The notes: generated by a model not told the origin, from the letters alone. DNA of 5,089 nt from Erysipelotrichaceae bacterium (GCA_017511325.1 JAFWKS010000112.1:1-5089); one strand, 5' to 3'. Shown: positions 1 to 5,089, counted from the first letter of the stretch. Translations and numbers: made by a program.

Positions 1-11
1 AGGTATCTTTT

Positions 12-1646
12 ATGGAAAAAATCAAAAAATTGGAAAATATCAGAATGAAAGGTGCGTATACATTTGTGTTTCTGCTGGGCATAGCCCTGATCATCGGTTT
101 CTTCCAGCTTCTTGTCTGTATACCGATGAACATTCATTATCTGCCTTTCGTACTTGAACTGTTCGTTATCGTCTTATGTACCCAGCTGTTTGTCACGGGA
201 ATGATCAAGACCAAGACCGTCGGCGCTAAAGTCAAGATAATGTTTTATCCGTGTATTCTGATCGTGGTGGTATTCATTGCTGCCTGTATTATCGGAGGTC
301 CTTATACCGGTGGCTTAAACAACTACAGGAATCAGTCGGTGATCAGGAATATCGATTTTTCTGAGATCCCGGAATTTGATGCAACCCAGGTCCAGCTGGT
401 CGATAAGAACACAGCCATTCAGATCGGTGACCGTGTCTTTGGCACTTTGGGCTCTGACGAAGTCTCGCAGTACGAAGTAGGTGATGACTGGACGCAGATC
501 TCGATGAACGGCAGATTGTACAGAGTCACCCCGATCGATTTTGGTGGCCTGTACAAATATTTTGTGACCAAGACGACGCCAGGCTACATCATCGTCGACT
601 GCAACAGCGGTGAGGCAAAACTTGTCAGGACCGAAGGCATGAGATACATGAAGAGTTCTTATTTCCTGAAGGATATCAGACGTCATATGTTTTTGAGCGA
701 TCCGTTTGCGATCAAGGCTGAATCGCGTTTTGAACTTGATGACAACGGCAAACCTTACTGGGTAACGCCGGTATTGAAGAAGACCTTTGTTTCCAAGACT
801 ACCGATGTAAAGGGTGTTTACATCTGTGATCCGCAGGATGGAAAGACGGCATATTACGAAAAAGGAAGTATTCCTTCCTGGGTCGACAACGTCTATCCGA
901 TCGACATCGTCTATACACAGTTCAAACAGAGCAAGCGTTATGAGAACGGCCTGTTCAACTTCTCCAACAAGGGCGTCGTAGAATTCACTGATGACTATGC
1001 CTACGTTCAGTTCAATGACAACGTACACATCTATACCGGTGTGACCTCAGTAGGCAAGGATGAATCAAATGTCGGTTTCGCCTACGTCGATCTAAGAGAC
1101 GGTGAGATCAGCTTTGTTCAAAGAGCCGGAGCTGAAGAATATTCTGCCAGAAGCAGCGCTGAAGGCGCTTTGCAGCAGTATCATTACACAGCGATCTTCC
1201 CTAGCATGGTCAATGTCAGCAATGTGCCTACTTATTTCATGGGCATGGTCGACAGTGCCAATCTGATCAAGAGTTTTGCGTTTGTCAGTTATGAGAACTA
1301 TCAGAATGTCGGTGTTGGTACAACGGTCGAAGAAGCCTACAGGAACTATTTAAGGATCATCGGTGCGGATAATAAACCGGAAAAACCTGTTGAAACAAAA
1401 GAAACGAGCTTTACAGTAAGTGATATCAGGATCATCACTGTTGAAGGAAACAGTATCGTTCTGATCAAAGATGTCAATTCGAACATCTATCATTACGATC
1501 TCTCCAGAGGCGATTATCGAGCTTCATTCTTAAAACAGGACGATCTGATTAGAGCTCTTGTCAATGAAGAAAACGTCATAACCGAGTTCATTGAGATCAG
1601 TGTACCTGAAGCGGTTGAGATCGAACAGGAGACAAATGCGGAATAA
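12..1646 (+). CDS. Conserved three-helix membrane protein with large repeat-containing extracytoplasmic domain, function unknown
   Basis: The 544-residue product has three hydrophobic segments at about residues 14-38, 43-64 and 75-96, then a soluble region to the C-terminus that is probably outside the membrane. I do not recognise a named family. The soluble part repeats a beta-strand/turn unit of the form hydrophobic-D-x(3)-G-hydrophobic: IIVDCNSGEAKLV (193-205), VYICDPQDGKTAYY (269-282), AYVDLRDGEISFV (357-369) and, more weakly, IYHYDLSRGDYRASF (492-506). This resembles PepSY-like or beta-propeller-like strand pairs, which is inference only. A charged linker (about 453-465, rich in K, P and E) separates a small C-terminal domain (466-531) that may be a beta-barrel. 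There is no cleavable signal and no catalytic motif I can name. The start is the first ATG in the window; AGG at 1-3 could be the end of its Shine-Dalgarno site, but the frame stays open to the window edge, so a start further upstream cannot be excluded. The 152-bp gap and candidate promoter downstream suggest it is transcribed separately from the salvage genes. Confidence 0.85.
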   Translation: MEKIKKLENIRMKGAYTFVFLLGIALIIGFFQLLVCIPMNIHYLPFVLELFVIVLCTQLFVTGMIKTKTVGAKVKIMFYPCILIVVVFIAACIIGGPYTGGLNNYRNQSVIRNIDFSEIPEFDATQVQLVDKNTAIQIGDRVFGTLGSDEVSQYEVGDDWTQISMNGRLYRVTPIDFGGLYKYFVTKTTPGYIIVDCNSGEAKLVRTEGMRYMKSSYFLKDIRRHMFLSDPFAIKAESRFELDDNGKPYWVTPVLKKTFVSKTTDVKGVYICDPQDGKTAYYEKGSIPSWVDNVYPIDIVYTQFKQSKRYENGLFNFSNKGVVEFTDDYAYVQFNDNVHIYTGVTSVGKDESNVGFAYVDLRDGEISFVQRAGAEEYSARSSAEGALQQYHYTAIFPSMVNVSNVPTYFMGMVDSANLIKSFAFVSYENYQNVGVGTTVEEAYRNYLRIIGADNKPEKPVETKETSFTVSDIRIITVEGNSIVLIKDVNSNIYHYDLSRGDYRASFLKQDDLIRALVNEENVITEFIEISVPEAVEIEQETNAE

Positions 1647-1659
1647 ATCGATGATCACC

Positions 1660-1688
1660 TTGACCGGGAATATCGGATAGTGATAAAT
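1660..1688 (+). promoter_or_regulatory. Candidate sigma-A promoter for the phosphorylase operon
   Basis: TTGACC at 1660-1665 matches five of six -35 consensus bases. After a 16-17 bp spacer comes GATAAA/ATAAAT (1682-1688), a fair -10. Transcription would start near 1694, leaving a leader of about 105 nt that includes the inverted repeat at 1751-1779. An alternative -10, TATAAG at 1764-1769, lies inside that repeat but has only a poor -35. Seen by eye; not verified. Confidence 0.35.
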
Positions 1689-1700
1689 TGAATTTAGAAA

Positions 1701-1744
1701 GTTGCTTCTGTAGAAGTATAAGAGTGGAGTATATCCATATCAAC
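1701..1744 (+). other. Possible small three-way-junction leader RNA fold
   Basis: GTTG (1701-1704) can pair with CAAC (1741-1744), enclosing two small hairpins: CTTC/GAAG (1705-1708 with 1713-1716) and TGGA/TCCA (1725-1728 with 1734-1737). CAAC can instead pair with a second GTTG at 1752-1755, which sits at the base of the larger hairpin that follows. This is the topology of a switch, but all the helices are only 4 bp, so chance is a serious explanation. It does not match the core of any purine riboswitch I know. Confidence 0.15.
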
Positions 1745-1750
1745 GAAGTT

Positions 1751-1781
1751 AGTTGGCCAGCTTTATAAGCTGGCTAATTTT
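1751..1781 (+). promoter_or_regulatory. Strong inverted repeat just before the phosphorylase RBS (attenuator/terminator or operator)
   Basis: GCCAGCTTTATAAGCTGGC (1756-1774) is a perfect 8-bp stem with a 3-nt loop. It extends outward to 1751-1779 as about 13 bp including two G-U pairs, and overlaps the short T run TTTT (1778-1781). As RNA it could be an intrinsic terminator or attenuator, though the T run is short and broken by GT. It ends only a few bases before the ribosome binding site (AGAAAGGGA, 1784-1792), so no promoter fits between it and the gene; a terminator here would act on the operon's own leader. As DNA, its centre contains TATAAG, five of six matches to a -10 box, so it could instead be a repressor operator lying over a promoter. 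Confidence 0.55.
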
Positions 1782-1798
1782 GTAGAAAGGGAATAATT

Positions 1799-2614
1799 AT
1801 GAGATACAAGTCGGCAAAATTGCTGAATAATGATGGAAAGATGTGGCATATCGGACTTGATGAAAACGATGCCGGCAGGCACTTTATTTTGCCTGGTGAT
1901 CCAGCGCGCTGTGAAATGGTGGCCAGACATTTTGATGAGGCAAAGCTTGTCGCTGTTTCAAGAGGCAATCCGACCTATACGGGCAGATATCATGGTGCTG
2001 ATGTTTCGGTAATGTGCACAGGAATGGGTGCCATGGCTGTTGCGGTCGCCGTAGAAGAATTGAATCATCTTGGTGTCAAGACGATGATCCGTATGGGAAC
2101 ATGCGGTTCCTTCCAGCCGAATCTTCCGGAAAACAGTTTTGTGATCGCGACAAGTGCGGTAAGAGGCGAAGGTGCATCCAAAGAATACATCAGTGAAGAA
2201 TTTCCGGCTGTAGCGGATGTCGATGTCGTATACAGCTTAAGAAAAGCCTGTGAAGAATACGGAGTAAAACCATATCTTGGCATCGTCAGATCCCATGACT
2301 CTTTCTATATGGAATCTCCTGGTGCCCATGAAGGATACATGGACAGAATCAAACCTTGGCAGGATGCCGGTGTGCTGTGCGTAGAAAACGAATCATCGGC
2401 TTTATTTACCGTTGCTTCACTTTTGGGAGGCATTCGTGCTGGTACGATCCTGCTTTGCGGCGGATATCTGGGAAGCAGCTATGGATCGATGCACACCACA
2501 AACAAAGACAATTATCAGGAAAAAGTCGATTTGCTGAGCAAGATAACTTTAAGAGCGATCGAGATGATCAATGAACTTCCCGATCTTGAAGATATAAGGA
2601 AACTGAATGATTGA
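1799..2614 (+). CDS. Nucleoside phosphorylase, uridine phosphorylase/PNP superfamily, with altered base-binding residues
   Basis: This 271-residue cytoplasmic enzyme should split a nucleoside with phosphate into a free base and (deoxy)ribose 1-phosphate. It aligns by eye along its whole length with E. coli uridine phosphorylase (about 253 residues). WHIGL (16-20) matches FHLGL; LPGDPAR (31-37) holds the phosphate-binding Gly and Arg37; Arg55 and RMGTCG (98-103) supply the other phosphate contacts and Thr101; EFPAVAD (134-140) and SHDSFY (165-170) also match. Ribose-site Glu196 and Glu198 are kept, but the usual E-M-E is E-N-E. The uridine-specific Gln166/Arg168 pair is not seen around 174-180, and Arg223 of the E. 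coli enzyme aligns near Leu224 in GGYLG. The PNP-type catalytic Asp (SDH motif) is also absent, so neither uridine nor a standard purine nucleoside can be assigned. ATG 1799 follows a good RBS (AAGGG, 7-nt spacing); the in-frame ATG at 1841 has none correctly spaced. The amidohydrolase starts 32 bp downstream. Confidence 0.93.
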   Translation: MRYKSAKLLNNDGKMWHIGLDENDAGRHFILPGDPARCEMVARHFDEAKLVAVSRGNPTYTGRYHGADVSVMCTGMGAMAVAVAVEELNHLGVKTMIRMGTCGSFQPNLPENSFVIATSAVRGEGASKEYISEEFPAVADVDVVYSLRKACEEYGVKPYLGIVRSHDSFYMESPGAHEGYMDRIKPWQDAGVLCVENESSALFTVASLLGGIRAGTILLCGGYLGSSYGSMHTTNKDNYQEKVDLLSKITLRAIEMINELPDLEDIRKLND

Positions 2615-2646
2615 GTATTGGATATTGATCTGAAAACGGAGGGGCT

Positions 2647-3966
2647 ATGAGATACCTGATCAAGAATGCGGATGTTGCAGATTTTGAAACGCTTAAGACT
2701 GAAACCAAGGATATTTTGATCGATGAGGGCAGATTTGCGAAGATCGCTGAACATATCGAAGACGATGGTGCCAAGGAAGTAGATGCCAGACACATGCTGG
2801 CATTGCCGGGTTTTGTAGACTGTCATACCCATATGGCTCAATCCTTCATCAAAGGTCCCCTTGACGATCTGCCGATAACCGACTGGCTGATCAGGCTCTT
2901 TGAGATCGATGCCATGATGGATCGAGAAATATATTATTATGCGACTCTGTTAGGCTGTCTGCAGTCATTGAGGTTCGGCACGACATGCATTAACGAAATG
3001 GGTGATAGCGCGCGCATTGATGTTCAGATAGAGGCTTTAAAAGCGGCAGGCATCAGAGCGACATATGGTGTAAGTACTACCGATATACCGGAAAATGACG
3101 CTACACCGATCTTGAGCATTGAGGAATCACTGGCGATCCATCAGAAAGTATATGATCGCGTGCATGAAAAAAGCAACGGCTTAATAAAGGCTTCAGCGGC
3201 TCCGGCAGGTCTGCCGGCTGTCAGCAAGGAACTCGCCAAGGCCTGCAAGAAGTTTGCGGATGAGCACGACACCATCTATCACACCCATCTTGGTGAAGGG
3301 AAGAAGGAAACCGAGAATGTCGCCAGGACTTACGGACTTGGCGGTGAAGGAGAAGCCTTGTACAGTATCGGTGTTCTTGATAAGAATGTCTTATTGGCTC
3401 ACTCGATCTGGATAAGCGATAAAGAGATCGATATGATTAAAGAAAAAGGTGCCATACCGGTCTATTGTCCAAACACGAATCTGAAGATTTCCGACGGCAT
3501 ACCCAAGATAGCTCAGATGATAGAGAAGGGCATTCCGGTCTGCTTTGGCTGTGATGGTGAGGCAAGCTCTTCAAATAGAGATATGATCAGAGAAGCCCGC
3601 CTTGGTGCTTATCTGCAGAAAGGTGTGACCCTGATCCCTACCGTATTGAATGCTTCTACAATATTCAAGATGATGACGATCAACGGTGCCAGAGCTCTTG
3701 GCTACGATGATCTTGGTCTGATAAAGGAAGGCTATCTCGCTGATCTGATACTTATCAATACCGCCAACGATCTATCTTTGACCGATCTGGAACACAGAGT
3801 AAGCAATCTGCTATATTGCGGAGATGGCCATAATGTCGATACAGTATTTGTAAATGGCGTTTTGAAAGTCAAAGACAGGAAACTTGTAGACTTTGATGAG
3901 AAAAAGATCATCGATAAATGCAACAGACTTATTAGCAAGTTGAACGATTCTTTAAAAAATGAATAA
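2647..3966 (+). CDS. Metal-dependent amidohydrolase, MTA/SAH-guanine-atrazine deaminase group (probable nucleoside or base deaminase)
   Basis: This 439-residue cytoplasmic hydrolase probably removes an exocyclic amino group from a nucleoside or nucleobase. Composite N- and C-terminal beta strands flank a TIM barrel. Metal and catalytic residues are all visible: His60-x-His62 (GFVDCHTHMAQ), His214 with Glu217 (HTHLGEG), His252 (LLAHSIW) and Asp303 (CDGEASSSNRDM). CPNTNLKISDGI (274-285) and the ARALGYDDLGLIKEGYLADL stretch (348-367) are typical of MTA/SAH and guanine deaminase relatives, and the length is usual. Two pocket elements of true MTA/SAH deaminases differ. The PHAPYTVS-like segment reads APAGLPAVS (185-193), losing its substrate-contacting His, and the WP-x-E ribose-binding segment after the conserved W-L pair (80-81) reads FEID (85-88). 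Substrate is therefore open; MTA/SAH deaminase would be an over-call. A strong GGAGGGG (2638-2644) precedes the ATG. It follows the phosphorylase by 32 bp and overlaps the next gene by 8 bp, so it is almost certainly co-transcribed. Confidence 0.93.
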   Translation: MRYLIKNADVADFETLKTETKDILIDEGRFAKIAEHIEDDGAKEVDARHMLALPGFVDCHTHMAQSFIKGPLDDLPITDWLIRLFEIDAMMDREIYYYATLLGCLQSLRFGTTCINEMGDSARIDVQIEALKAAGIRATYGVSTTDIPENDATPILSIEESLAIHQKVYDRVHEKSNGLIKASAAPAGLPAVSKELAKACKKFADEHDTIYHTHLGEGKKETENVARTYGLGGEGEALYSIGVLDKNVLLAHSIWISDKEIDMIKEKGAIPVYCPNTNLKISDGIPKIAQMIEKGIPVCFGCDGEASSSNRDMIREARLGAYLQKGVTLIPTVLNASTIFKMMTINGARALGYDDLGLIKEGYLADLILINTANDLSLTDLEHRVSNLLYCGDGHNVDTVFVNGVLKVKDRKLVDFDEKKIIDKCNRLISKLNDSLKNE

Positions 3967-4600
3967 TTATTTTAATAAAAAAGATATCTATAAACTGCCG
4001 TTTTTCATCTTATCTCTTACTTTGGCTGAACTAGGCATCGCCTGTTACTATACGGCAAGGCTGGGAACTGATCCGATCAGCGTTTTTGTTGAAGGAGTTT
4101 CTTTTCATGTTGATCTGACAGTGGGAGAGATCTCCACTATCTGCAATATCATCCTGCTTATAATGACTTTCTTTCTGTATCGGGAACTGATAGGTATTGG
4201 AACTGTGCTGTCAACGCTGCTGGGCGGACCATTGATCGATCTGTTTTATGGATCATTATTGAAGGTTTTTCCAACTGATATGGTCTTGATGTCGACTAGG
4301 ATCATCATCATAATCGCTGCCTTGATCATCTATCCGATCGGCCTAGGCGGAATGATCATCTGTGATCTCGGGATCGGCCCATTCTCGTTTCCGCCATTAT
4401 ATCTGACAAAAAAGACGAATATCGACATCAAATATACCCAGATCATCACCGATGCGACATTTTTCGTGATCGGTGTACTTTTAGGCGGTGTATATGGAAT
4501 GGGGACGATCGTTTCAGTGTTTTTGACCGGGCCGATGATGGAGATGTTCATGAAACTGCTGGATCCGTTGCTCAAAAAGATGGAACCGGATGATGATTGA
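3959..4600 (+). CDS. YczE/YitT-like multi-pass integral membrane protein
   Basis: The 213-residue hydrophobic protein has about five or more transmembrane segments (roughly 12-31, 57-75, 78-97, 110-133 and 162-190). It carries hallmarks I associate with the YczE (COG2364) group: LGTDPISV (35-42), a G-I-G-T stretch (79-82) and GGPLIDLFYG (89-98). The two halves repeat: LGTDPIS (35-41) with LGIGPFS (137-143), and IGIGTVLSTLLGGPLIDLF (78-96) with YGMGTIVSVFLTGPMMEMF (179-197), suggesting an ancestral duplication. No transport substrate is established for this family to my knowledge. Its place behind two salvage enzymes makes export or import of their substrate or product an attractive but unproven guess. 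The ATG overlaps the end of the amidohydrolase gene (ATGAATAA, 8 bp) and has no clear Shine-Dalgarno site, so translation probably depends on ribosomes finishing the upstream gene. The C-terminal tail is charged (KKMEPDDD). Confidence 0.85.
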   Translation: MNNYFNKKDIYKLPFFILSLTLAELGIACYYTARLGTDPISVFVEGVSFHVDLTVGEISTICNIILLIMTFFLYRELIGIGTVLSTLLGGPLIDLFYGSLLKVFPTDMVLMSTRIIIIIAALIIYPIGLGGMIICDLGIGPFSFPPLYLTKKTNIDIKYTQIITDATFFVIGVLLGGVYGMGTIVSVFLTGPMMEMFMKLLDPLLKKMEPDDD

Positions 4601-4627
4601 ACAGTATTTTTCACTTTAAAAATAAGG

Positions 4628-4679
4628 ATTACGGGCTAAAACCTTTCCTGCTATCCTGATAACGAGACGATACCGTAAT
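4628..4679 (+). repeat. Long-range inverted repeat (7-bp stem), possible structured RNA
   Basis: ATTACGG (4628-4634) and CCGTAAT (4673-4679) are perfect reverse complements enclosing 38 nt. An alternative pairing, AGGAT (4625-4629) with ATCCT (4653-4657), overlaps the left arm. No T run follows, so it is not a standard terminator. It may be a structured 3' UTR end of the membrane-protein transcript, or chance. Confidence 0.3.
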
Positions 4680-4735
4680 AAATAAACAATTTAGCTTAAA
4701 AAGTTCTGTTTCTATAAAATAATGTATCTTTTTAA

Positions 4736-4744
4736 TGATAGAAT
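4736..4744 (+). promoter_or_regulatory. Candidate extended -10 promoter, upstream copy
   Basis: TGATAGAAT fits the extended -10 pattern TGn-TAnAAT, with TAGAAT matching five of six -10 bases. No good -35 hexamer lies 16-18 bp upstream, which extended -10 promoters can tolerate. A transcript starting near 4751 would give the lipoprotein gene a leader of about 144 nt. Confidence 0.3.
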
Positions 4745-4763
4745 TACATTGAGAAGGAAGTCT

Positions 4764-4790
4764 GTTCTTATTAAGAATAACTGTTAGAAT
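4764..4790 (+). promoter_or_regulatory. 18-bp dyad next to a second extended -10 element (candidate operator-promoter)
   Basis: GTTCTTATTAAGAATAAC (4764-4781) pairs at seven of nine positions about its centre. It also contains the perfect odd dyad TTCTTATTAAGAA (4765-4777). It is immediately followed by TGTTAGAAT (4782-4790), a second extended -10-like element almost identical to the one at 4736-4744. A dyad filling the space just upstream of a -10 is a common repressor or MerR-type activator arrangement. The regulator is unknown. Confidence 0.35.
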
Positions 4791-4835
4791 ACGATTTTAT
4801 ATTAATTATTGAATGAGGTCTTTTTATTATTTTGG

Positions 4836-4880
4836 TTTAATCATTCTTCAATGAATGTTAAACATACATTAGTGATTAAA
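4836..4880 (+). promoter_or_regulatory. Nested inverted repeats abutting the lipoprotein RBS
   Basis: TTTAATCA (4836-4843) and TGATTAAA (4873-4880) form a perfect 8-bp stem ending exactly where the ribosome binding site begins (AGAAGGGAG, 4881-4889). Inside are CATTC/GAATG (4842-4846 with 4853-4857) and the perfect dyad ATGTTAAACAT (4855-4865). TCATTC (4841-4846) can also pair with GAATGA upstream (4811-4816), so alternative folds exclude each other. The region is AT-rich, which raises the chance rate. Confidence 0.35.
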
Positions 4881-4894
4881 AGAAGGGAGAAAAA

Positions 4895-5089
4895 ATGAAA
4901 AAACTTTTATCATTACTGATGGCGTTACTCATGGTGTTTGCTCTTGTCGGCTGCGCAGGCGGAAACCAGGGCGGTGGCGGCGAAACTCCAAGTGATGTTA
5001 TTCAGGCTGAAATCGTTCTTGTCACAGACGCTAAATCTGTCGATGATAAGGGCTTTAACCAGTATTCTTGGGAAGGCGTAGTTCAGTAT
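4895..5089 (+). CDS. BMP/PnrA-type nucleoside-binding lipoprotein, 5' part only (cut by window end)
   Basis: The first 65 codons of a secreted substrate-binding lipoprotein, open to the window edge. MKKLL plus a hydrophobic core ends in the lipobox LVGC, with Cys20 as the lipid-modified residue, followed by a Gly-rich linker (21-30). The mature start holds the signature of the basic membrane protein family: IVLVTDAKSVDDKGFNQYSWEG (about 40-61), as in Treponema PnrA/TmpC and Borrelia BmpA, which bind purine or other nucleosides for an ABC importer. The full protein should be about 330-370 residues and sit on the outer face of the membrane; an ATPase and two permease genes are expected downstream of this window. 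A good RBS (AAGGGAG, 4883-4889, 5-nt spacing) supports the start. Its nearness to a phosphorylase and a deaminase-family enzyme fits nucleoside uptake and breakdown, though the 294-bp spacer implies its own promoter. Confidence 0.92.
   Translation, partial: MKKLLSLLMALLMVFALVGCAGGNQGGGGETPSDVIQAEIVLVTDAKSVDDKGFNQYSWEGVVQY

Larger units (their letters stand above)
4601..4894 (+). other. AT-rich intergenic region with promoters and nested dyads, no gene seen
   Basis: This 294-bp spacer separates the phosphorylase operon from the lipoprotein gene and is visibly more AT-rich than the genes around it. It holds a long-range stem (4628-4679), two extended -10-like elements (4736-4744 and 4782-4790), an 18-bp dyad (4764-4781) and overlapping inverted repeats next to the lipoprotein RBS (4836-4880). 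I find no convincing GC-rich intrinsic terminator for the upstream operon. Short reading frames in it lack ribosome binding sites. There is no recognisable purine riboswitch core. Confidence 0.7.

Noticed and set aside
315..1028. 237-codon open frame on the minus strand
   Set aside because: It lies wholly inside the first gene, shows no domain, membrane pattern or good ribosome binding site, and its amino-acid make-up looks like a complementary-frame shadow.
1651..1680. 9-codon mini-ORF (MITLTGNIG) that could be a leader peptide
   Set aside because: Only a weak GGA lies 8 nt upstream, the peptide has no run of regulatory codons, and it overlaps the candidate -35 region.
1647..1798. Purine riboswitch before the phosphorylase
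   Set aside because: The conserved loop and junction core of the purine aptamer is not present; only short generic stems are seen.
3959..4600. Internal repeat of the YczE-like protein as a novel feature
   Set aside because: Two-half symmetry is, as far as I know, usual for this membrane family, so it is described in the annotation and not raised as a finding.
4605..4624. Intrinsic terminator after the membrane-protein gene
   Set aside because: The stem is 7 bp of A-T pairs only (TATTTTT/AAAAATA) with no T run after it, too weak to call.
4722..4787. 21-codon ORF in the last spacer
   Set aside because: No Shine-Dalgarno site and no recognisable peptide features; it spans the candidate promoter and dyad.
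4601..4894. Purine riboswitch before the BMP lipoprotein
   Set aside because: Such elements often precede PnrA-type genes in Firmicutes, but I could not find the core motifs on the coding strand here.
4851..4898. 15-codon ORF whose TGA overlaps the lipoprotein ATG (ATGA)
   Set aside because: The overlap is suggestive of coupling, but there is no ribosome binding site and the frame runs through the purine-rich RBS of the real gene, which explains its Lys/Arg/Glu-rich end.
1..5089. Mobile element, defence system or CRISPR array
   Set aside because: No transposase, recombinase, nuclease or helicase motifs, direct repeats with spacers or terminal inverted repeats were found.

Overview
The window looks like a piece of a low-to-mid GC Gram-positive (Bacillota) chromosome. 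Five genes lie on the + strand, with purine-rich Shine-Dalgarno sites, AT-rich spacers and lipoprotein and membrane-protein types common in gut Firmicutes. An Erysipelotrichia- or Clostridia-like host is my guess from overall flavour; no marker gene here fixes the taxon. I see no rRNA, tRNA, CRISPR array, transposase, phage gene or integration scar.

Layout. (1) 12-1646: a conserved three-helix membrane protein with a large, probably extracytoplasmic, repeat-containing domain; function unknown. (2) 1647-1798: a 152-bp spacer with a candidate promoter and a strong GC-rich inverted repeat just before the next ribosome binding site. (3) 1799-2614: a nucleoside phosphorylase of the uridine phosphorylase/PNP superfamily. 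(4) 2647-3966: a metal-dependent amidohydrolase of the MTA/SAH-guanine-atrazine deaminase group. (5) 3959-4600: a YczE/YitT-like multi-pass membrane protein overlapping gene 4 by 8 bp. (6) 4601-4894: an AT-rich spacer of 294 bp with several nested dyads and candidate extended -10 promoters. (7) 4895 to the window end: the first 65 codons of a BMP/PnrA-type nucleoside-binding lipoprotein.

How they fit together. Genes 3-5 look like one transcription unit (32-bp gap, then 8-bp overlap). A phosphorylase, a deaminase-family amidohydrolase and, next door, the substrate-binding lipoprotein of a probable nucleoside ABC importer together suggest nucleoside uptake and salvage: import, deamination of the base, phosphorolysis of the glycosidic bond. 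The most interesting point is that both enzymes keep their catalytic and metal or phosphate/ribose residues but have lost the residues that normally recognise the base. In the phosphorylase the uridine-specific Gln/Arg pair and late Arg are absent and the E-M-E motif is E-N-E. In the amidohydrolase the substrate-contacting His of the PHAPY-type segment is replaced. The inferred role is salvage of a non-standard nucleoside, not plain uridine or MTA/SAH. This is an inference from family knowledge and eye alignment, not a demonstrated new system; the rest of the window looks ordinary.
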